A stretch of DNA of 64,000 bases from contig NC_016887.1 in the NCBI RefSeq assembly GCF_000284035.1, forward strand, positions 5,704,001 through 5,768,000, written 5' to 3'. The notes under the pieces were generated by a model. It had not been told where the DNA came from and made no database searches. It saw nothing but the letters and a program-made list of their open reading frames with translations. Made by a program: the position numbers and the translations under genes. Numbering within the stretch: position 1 is the first letter of the stretch; every line of letters begins with the position of its first letter. Positions 59,121-64,000 of this stretch are shown in pieces. Source of the DNA: Nocardia cyriacigeorgica GUH-2 (GTDB lineage: Bacteria; Actinomycetota; Actinomycetes; Mycobacteriales; Mycobacteriaceae).

Positions 59121-60715
59121 ATTCGGAAGACGCCGAAGCCCTCGGCGCCCTGGATCGGGGCTGAATGAATGGCCGACAACGCCATTCCCAGCACGGTGCG
59201 GGTATCACGCGGGTCGATGATGCCGTCGTCGTAGATGCGCCCGGACAGGAACATCGGCAGCGATTCGGCCTCGATCTGCGCCTCCACCATCGCGCTCATG
59301 GCGGCGGCACCGTCCTCGTCGAAGGTCAGGCCCTTGGCCTGGGCCGCGGCCCGCTGCACGATGGTGATGACGCCCGCCAACTGCGCACCGCCCATGACGG
59401 CGGATTTCGCGCTCGGCCAGGCGAACAGGAAACGCGGGTTGAACGCGCGCCCGCACATGCCGTAGTGGCCCGCGCCGTAGGAGGCGCCGATCAGCAGCGA
59501 GATGTGCGGCACCTTCGAGTTCGACACCGCGTTGATCATCATCGAGCCGTGCTTGATGATGCCGCCCTGCTCGTACTCCTTGCCGACCATGTAGCCGGTG
59601 GTGTTGTGCAGGAACAACAGTGGCGTGTTGGACCGATTGGCCAGCTGGATGAACTGGGTGGCCTTCTGCGATTCCTCGGAGAACAGCACACCGCGGGCGT
59701 TGGCGAGGATGCCGATCGGGTAGCCATGCAGTTCGGCCCAGCCGGTGACCAGGCTGGAACCGTACATCGGCTTGAACTCGTCGAAATCCGAACCGTCGAC
59801 GATGCGGGCGATCACCTCGCGCGGATCGAACGGGATCTTCAGATCCGAGGGCACGATGCCGAGCAGTTCCTCGGGGTCGTACAGCGGCGAGATGACCTCG
59901 CTACGCGGCTGCGGGCCCTGCTTCTTCCAGTTCAACCGGCGCACGATGGCGCGGCCGAGACGGATCGCGTCCTGTTCGTCGGCGGCGAAGTAGTCGGCCA
60001 GACCCGAGACGCGGGCGTGCATTTCGGCGCCGCCGAGAGATTCGTCGTCGGACTCCTCACCGGTGGCCATCTTCACCAGCGGCGGACCACCGAGGAAAAC
60101 CTTGGCGCCCTCCTTGACCATCACCACGTAGTCGGACATGCCGGGGATGTAGGCGCCACCGGCGGTGGAGTTGCCGAACACCAGCGAAATCGTCGGGATG
60201 CCCGCCGCCGAGGCCTGGGTGAGATCGCGGAACATCGCGCCACCCGGGATGAAGACTTCCTTCTGCGTCGGCAGATCGGCGCCGCCGGATTCCACCAGCG
60301 AGATCACCGGCAGCCGGTTCTGCTTGACGATCTCGTTGATGCGCAACGTCTTACGCAGCGTCCACGGGTTCGAGGTACCGCCGCGCACCGTCGGATCCGG
60401 CGCAACGATCATGCATTCGACGCCCTCGACCACACCGATACCGGCGATGGTCGACGCGCCGACCTGGAACTCGCTGCCCCAGGCCGCCAGCGGGCACAGC
60501 TCCAGGAACGGCGAATCCTCATCCAGCAGCAGTTCGATGCGCTCGCGCGCGGTGAGCTTGCCGCGCTTGTGATGGCGGGCCACCTTGTCCGGCCCGCCGC
60601 CGGCGATGGCCTTGGCGAATTCGGCCTCGAGTTCGGCGAGCTTGCCGGTCATGGCCTCCGCGGCCGCGGTGTATTCCGGCGACGACGGATCGAGTGTGGA
60701 ACGGAAGGTCGTCAC
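59117..60715 (-). CDS. accD2: Acyl-CoA carboxylase beta chain, carboxyltransferase (AccD2-like)
   Basis: A 532-residue carboxyltransferase of the propionyl/methylcrotonyl/geranyl-CoA carboxylase class. The N-terminal half has 'RHHKRGKLTARERIELLLDE', 'ESGGADLPTQKEVFIPGG' and 'FGNSTAGGAYIPGMSDYVVM'; the C-terminal half has 'HNTTGYMVGKEYEQGGIIKH' and 'IGASYGAGHYGMCGRAFNPR'. The motif with 'GAGNYGM'-like sequence is typical of methylcrotonyl/geranyl-CoA enzymes. GTG start at 60715 overlapping the fadE13 stop. It is located as Rv0974c and forms the complex with AccA2. Confidence 0.92.
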   Translation of the reverse strand: MTTFRSTLDPSSPEYTAAAEAMTGKLAELEAEFAKAIAGGGPDKVARHHKRGKLTARERIELLLDEDSPFLELCPLAAWGSEFQVGASTIAGIGVVEGVECMIVAPDPTVRGGTSNPWTLRKTLRINEIVKQNRLPVISLVESGGADLPTQKEVFIPGGAMFRDLTQASAAGIPTISLVFGNSTAGGAYIPGMSDYVVMVKEGAKVFLGGPPLVKMATGEESDDESLGGAEMHARVSGLADYFAADEQDAIRLGRAIVRRLNWKKQGPQPRSEVISPLYDPEELLGIVPSDLKIPFDPREVIARIVDGSDFDEFKPMYGSSLVTGWAELHGYPIGILANARGVLFSEESQKATQFIQLANRSNTPLLFLHNTTGYMVGKEYEQGGIIKHGSMMINAVSNSKVPHISLLIGASYGAGHYGMCGRAFNPRFLFAWPSAKSAVMGGAQLAGVITIVQRAAAQAKGLTFDEDGAAAMSAMVEAQIEAESLPMFLSGRIYDDGIIDPRDTRTVLGMALSAIHSAPIQGAEGFGVFRM

Positions 60716-61860
60716 GACTGGTACCCCAATACTTTCGACGCCAGCATGGTCAGGATTTCGTTGGTGCCACCGCCGATGCCGAGGATGCGGACATCGCGGT
60801 AGATGCGTTCGATCTCGGATTCGCGCATGTAACCCATGCCACCGTGCAGCTGAACGCCCTGGTTGGCCACCCATTCGGCGGTCTCGACGGCGGTGTTCTT
60901 GGCGAAGCACACCTCGGCGATCAGGCCCTGCTCACCGGCCGCGTGACGTTCGACCAGCGCGCGGGTGTAGACCCGGGCCAGGTCGACGCGGCGGTGCATC
61001 TCGGTGAGCGTCATCTGCACCGACTGGCGGCTGATCAGCGGGCGGCCGAAGGTCTCGCGGTTGCGGCACCATTCCAGGGTCAGGTCGAGCGCGCGCTGGG
61101 CCTGTGCGTAGGCCTGCACCGCCAGACCGACCCGCTCGCTGACGAACGCGGTGGCGATCTGGGCGAATCCGGTGTTCTCCGCGCCGACCAGGTTCTCCAC
61201 CGGCACCCGCACGTCCTCGTAGGACAGTTCGGCGGTGTCGGAGGCCAGCCAGCCCATCTTCTCCAGCTTGCGCGCCACCGTGAAGCCCGGCGTATCGGTG
61301 GGCACGATGATCAGCGAGACACCCGCCGCGCCCGGGCCGCCGGTGCGCACCGCGGTGACCACGAAGTCGGCGCGGCAGGCCGAGGTGATGAAGGTCTTGG
61401 CGCCGTTGATGAGGTAGTGGTCGCCGTCGCGCACCGCCGACGTGGTCAGATGGCCGACGTCGGAGCCGCCGCCGGGTTCGGTGATGGCCAGCGAACCGAT
61501 CAGGTCACCGGTCAGCGTCGGGCGCACCCAGCGATCGATCTGCTCGGCGTTGCCGGAGGCGATGATGTGCGGCAACGCGATCCCGCAGGTCATCAACGAG
61601 GCCCAGGCACCACCGGAGGCGCCGGCCTGGTGGAACTCCTCACCGAGGATCACCGCGTCGATGGCATTGCCGCCGGACCCGCCCACCGACTCCGGGACGT
61701 CGATGCCGAGCAGGCCGAGTTCACCGGCCTTCTTGTGCAGTTCCCGCGGCAGCTCACCGGCCCGCTCCCAGGCGTCGAGGTCGGGCAGGATCTCCCGCTC
61801 GACGAACCGGCGCACCGTGCTGCGCAGTTCCTGACGTTCCGGCGTATCCCACACACTCAT
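60712..61860 (-). CDS. Acyl-CoA dehydrogenase (FadE13-like)
   Basis: A 382-residue acyl-CoA dehydrogenase. 'SLAITEPGGGSDVGHLTTSA', 'LINGAKTFITSACRADFVV' and 'NRETFGRPLISRQSVQ' are characteristic. The medium-chain Glu is replaced ('LGIGGGTNEI'), while Glu in 'FVSERVGLAVQAYAQ' sits at the isovaleryl-CoA type position. ATG 61860 overlaps the atuA stop, and its own stop overlaps accD2. Corresponds to fadE13 (Rv0975c) by order; in citronellol catabolism the equivalent step forms the 2,3-unsaturated substrate for carboxylation. Confidence 0.92.
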   Translation of the reverse strand: MSVWDTPERQELRSTVRRFVEREILPDLDAWERAGELPRELHKKAGELGLLGIDVPESVGGSGGNAIDAVILGEEFHQAGASGGAWASLMTCGIALPHIIASGNAEQIDRWVRPTLTGDLIGSLAITEPGGGSDVGHLTTSAVRDGDHYLINGAKTFITSACRADFVVTAVRTGGPGAAGVSLIIVPTDTPGFTVARKLEKMGWLASDTAELSYEDVRVPVENLVGAENTGFAQIATAFVSERVGLAVQAYAQAQRALDLTLEWCRNRETFGRPLISRQSVQMTLTEMHRRVDLARVYTRALVERHAAGEQGLIAEVCFAKNTAVETAEWVANQGVQLHGGMGYMRESEIERIYRDVRILGIGGGTNEILTMLASKVLGYQS

Positions 61861-63581
61861 CGGGCGTCCTCCAGCAACTGGTTCGGAATATCGATATGAC
61901 GGGACCGAAGCCATTCGCCGAGCCCCTTGGCCTGCGGGTCGAAACGGGCCTGATAGGCCACGCCCTTGCCGAGCAGACCGGAGATGATGAAGTTCAGTGC
62001 CCGCAGGTTCGGCAGCACGTGCCGGGTGACCTCGAGCGAAGCGGTTTCCGGCAGCAGTTCGCGCAGCCGGTCGACGGTCAGCGTGTGCGCCAGCCAGCGC
62101 CACTGCTCCTCGGTGCGCACCCAGACGCCGATATTGGCATCGCCGCCCTTGTCGCCGCTGCGCGCCAGCGCGATCGTGCCCAATGGCGCGCGTCGAGTGT
62201 CGGTGGGCGTCAATGGTTCCGGAAGCTCTGGAGTCGGAACCGGCTCGAGTGCACGGGTTTCGGAAGCCTGCGCGATATCGACGCGGGTGCCGTCGGCCAG
62301 CACGGCGACATGTGGCACCTCGGCCGCGTCGACGAAGCCCGGCGTGTACACGCCGTACGGCGAACCGTTGCCCGGCAGCGTGGTGAAGCTGCACCCCGGG
62401 TAGCTGGCCAGCGCGAGTTCCACAGCGACGCTGGAGAAGGCGCGGCCCACCTTGTTCGGATCCGGATCGCGCACCACGCAGCGCAGCAGCGCGCTGGCCT
62501 GCTCCTCGGTGCCGGCGTCCGAGCGGTCGAGGCGGGCCAGCGTCCAGTCGAGTTCGGCGGGGCGCACAGTAAGCCAGGATTCCAGCTGACGTTGCGCCAG
62601 TTCGGCTTTCGCCTCGATATCGAGTCCGGTGAGCACGAACTCCATCTCGTTGCGGAAACCGCCGAGAGTATTGAGCGAGACCTTCAACTGCGGCGGCGGC
62701 GCCTCCCCGGTGACGCCGCTGATCAGCACCCGGTCGGCGCCTTCCTGCTCCAGCTCAATGGTGTCGAGCCGGGTGGTCACATCGGGGCCGGCGTAGCGCG
62801 CGCCCTGGATCTCGTACATGAGCTGGGCGCGCACCGTGTCGACGGTGACCGCGCCGCCGGTGCCGTCGTGTTTGGTGATCACGCTGCTGCCGTCACGGCG
62901 GATCTCGGCGATCGGGAACCCGGGCCGGCCGAGATCGGCGAGTTCGGTGAAGAAGGCGTAGTTGCCGCCGGTGGCCTGGGTGCTGCATTCGATGACGTGC
63001 CCGGCCACCACGGCGCCCGCGAGCCGGTCGTAATCGGTGCGCTCCCAGCCGAAGTGCGCGGCGGCAGGCCCGACGATCACCGAGGCGTCGGTGACCCGCC
63101 CGGTGACGACGATGTCGGCGCCGGAGTTCAGGCATTCCACAATGCCCCACGCACCGAGATAGGCATTGGCGGTGAGCGGGGAACCCAGCCCGAGTTCGGC
63201 GGCCCGCCCGGCCAGATCGTCACCCTCGACGTGCGCGACCTTGGCGTCCAGGCCCAGCTCCGCCGCCACCTTGCGCAACTTCTCCGCCAGCCCGGCCGGG
63301 TTCAGCCCGCCCGCGTTGGTGACGATCTGGACATTGCGTTCCAGCGCCAGCCCGAGGCATTCCTCGATCTGCTTGACGAAGGTTTTCGCATACCCGAGGC
63401 TCGGGTCCTTCATCCGGTCCCGGCCCAGGATCAGCATGGTGAGTTCGGCGAGGTAGTCGCCGGTGAGCACGTCGAGCGGCCCGCCTTCGAGCATCTCGCG
63501 CATCGCGCTCAACCGGTCGCCGTAGAACCCGGAACAGTTGCCGATCCGGATGACGTCCGGATCGTCGGCCAGCCTACTCAT
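61857..63581 (-). CDS. atuA: Acyclic terpene utilisation protein AtuA-like (DUF1446)
   Basis: A 574-residue AtuA family protein. The N-terminal DUF1446 domain includes 'IRIGNCSGFYGDRLSAMREM', 'IVTNAGGLNPAGLAEKLRKV' and 'VVTGRVTDASVIVGPAAAHFG'; a C-terminal ~100-residue AtuA-associated region starts near 'ALARSGDKGGDANIGVWVR'. AtuA is required for acyclic terpene use in Pseudomonas but its reaction is unsettled. Here it is the first gene of a six-enzyme operon with fadE13, accD2, accA2, fadE12 and echA7. ATG at 63581; about 250 bases upstream separate it from the next gene, including a candidate operator. Confidence 0.9.
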   Translation of the reverse strand: MSRLADDPDVIRIGNCSGFYGDRLSAMREMLEGGPLDVLTGDYLAELTMLILGRDRMKDPSLGYAKTFVKQIEECLGLALERNVQIVTNAGGLNPAGLAEKLRKVAAELGLDAKVAHVEGDDLAGRAAELGLGSPLTANAYLGAWGIVECLNSGADIVVTGRVTDASVIVGPAAAHFGWERTDYDRLAGAVVAGHVIECSTQATGGNYAFFTELADLGRPGFPIAEIRRDGSSVITKHDGTGGAVTVDTVRAQLMYEIQGARYAGPDVTTRLDTIELEQEGADRVLISGVTGEAPPPQLKVSLNTLGGFRNEMEFVLTGLDIEAKAELAQRQLESWLTVRPAELDWTLARLDRSDAGTEEQASALLRCVVRDPDPNKVGRAFSSVAVELALASYPGCSFTTLPGNGSPYGVYTPGFVDAAEVPHVAVLADGTRVDIAQASETRALEPVPTPELPEPLTPTDTRRAPLGTIALARSGDKGGDANIGVWVRTEEQWRWLAHTLTVDRLRELLPETASLEVTRHVLPNLRALNFIISGLLGKGVAYQARFDPQAKGLGEWLRSRHIDIPNQLLEDAR

Positions 63582-63693
63582 CAGCGGGTATGCCTCCTGT
63601 CGCGCTGGATCGGGCCGCTGCGATCACGAGGGCACCCCACGGCGCCCGGGATCCGCGTATGCCACCCAGCATCACAGCCGCCCGGGAAAAAAT

Positions 63694-63709
63694 CAAGCTT
63701 GCGTGCTTG
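63694..63709. promoter_or_regulatory. Inverted repeat upstream of the atuA operon
   Basis: CAAGC and GCTTG flank a six-base centre, 113 bases upstream of the atuA start. Flanking AT-rich sequence (AAAAAAT and TTAATT) is unusual for this GC-rich genome and suits a promoter region. It is a candidate site for the TetR regulator at 54451-55065. Confidence 0.45.
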
Positions 63710-63834
63710 TTAATTGGGAGTTATCGTCGGCTGCGAATTTCCGCAGGCGAATGGCCGGCGGCCGGTTGCGCCAGTCGAGCAGGTGGAAAGGGTCAGATGC
63801 GGGCACCTGGTACGCAGACGGCAGAATCGGCACC

Positions 63835-63990
63835 ATGTCCTCCGATGTCGCCGTGGTCTTCCTCTTCGCTCTCGCCGGATTCCTGATCGGCGGGGCCTAC
63901 ACCACCTGGAAGACCGCGCGCCCGCTCGCCATCGCCCTGGGCGTATGCGCGGTGCTGGCGGCCGTCGGCGCGGTCGTCTGGTTGATCTAG
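63835..63990 (+). CDS. Small two-helix membrane protein
   Basis: A 51-residue protein from ATG 63835 consisting almost entirely of two hydrophobic helices ('VAVVFLFALAGFLIGGAY' and 'LAIALGVCAVLAAVGAVVWL') joined by 'TTWKTARP'. The longer in-frame reading from 63538 overlaps the atuA start and control region and has no coding character, so the short start is preferred. No family is recognised; similar short proteins are common at actinobacterial membranes. There is no strong ribosome binding site. Confidence 0.6.
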   Translation: MSSDVAVVFLFALAGFLIGGAYTTWKTARPLAIALGVCAVLAAVGAVVWLI

Positions 63991-64000
63991 CTGCTCGTCA

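Overview
The window is a 64 kb, very GC-rich chromosomal segment of an actinobacterium of the Mycobacteriales, most likely Nocardia (Rhodococcus is the nearest alternative). The evidence is gene order shared with Mycobacterium tuberculosis (a deformylase/exonuclease/VirR/SodC block like Rv0427c-Rv0433, and an accA2-accD2-fadE12-fadE13-echA7 block like Rv0971c-Rv0975c), YrbE-type lipid permeases, an MMPL transporter, a KasA-like synthase, many TetR regulators, and tight operons with ATGA/GTGA start-stop overlaps. I saw no rRNA, tRNA, CRISPR array, insertion sequence or prophage.

Layout. 1-5359: mrpA(B)CDEFG cation/proton antiporter operon, cut at the 5' end. 5469-6845: PAP2-type membrane phosphatase. 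6911-9816 (minus): DUF3263 protein, virR, sodC and a YbdK-like ligase, divergent from def, a GNAT protein and xthA (10034-12455). 12511-18111: a TetR regulator, the tyrosine catabolic pair hmgA-fahA, a VOC protein, and thiC behind a TPP riboswitch. 18168-18635: a hotdog thioesterase. 18742-26579: a nine-gene, almost gapless operon joining an orphan YrbE permease pair (no mce genes) to a MoxR/DUF4129/DUF58 module, two small membrane or unknown proteins, a soluble DUF2156 transferase and an HD hydrolase. An MMPL transporter follows, and its promoter carries the same operator-like sequence as the yrbE promoter.

28958-40570: a divergent SARP regulator faces a ten-gene operon of flavin, PLP and NAD(P) enzymes (aldehyde dehydrogenase, acyl-CoA dehydrogenase-like protein, class III aminotransferase, SRPBCC protein, small membrane protein, flavin reductase, DAO-type oxidase, halogenase-like flavoprotein), ending in a cation/proton antiporter and a TetR gene. 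It has no PKS or NRPS and looks like an uncharacterised specialised-metabolite cluster.

40578-43145: ssuABC-type sulfonate transporter. 43268-45251: a membrane-anchored hypothetical protein and a COG0523 metallochaperone GTPase behind a Zur-like box. 45306-49763: an epoxide hydrolase and a KasA-like synthase, each divergent from a TetR gene across a strong inverted repeat. 49809-54338: a deazaflavin-type nitroreductase homologue, thiD, a TetR gene, cutA and a ChoD-like GMC oxidoreductase. 54451-63581 (minus): an atuA-fadE13-accD2-accA2-fadE12-echA7-tetR operon that fits branched or acyclic-terpenoid acyl-CoA catabolism. A 51-residue membrane protein closes the window.

Functions are assigned from motifs and remembered families. 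No database search was run, so product calls outside strongly conserved families are inferences.
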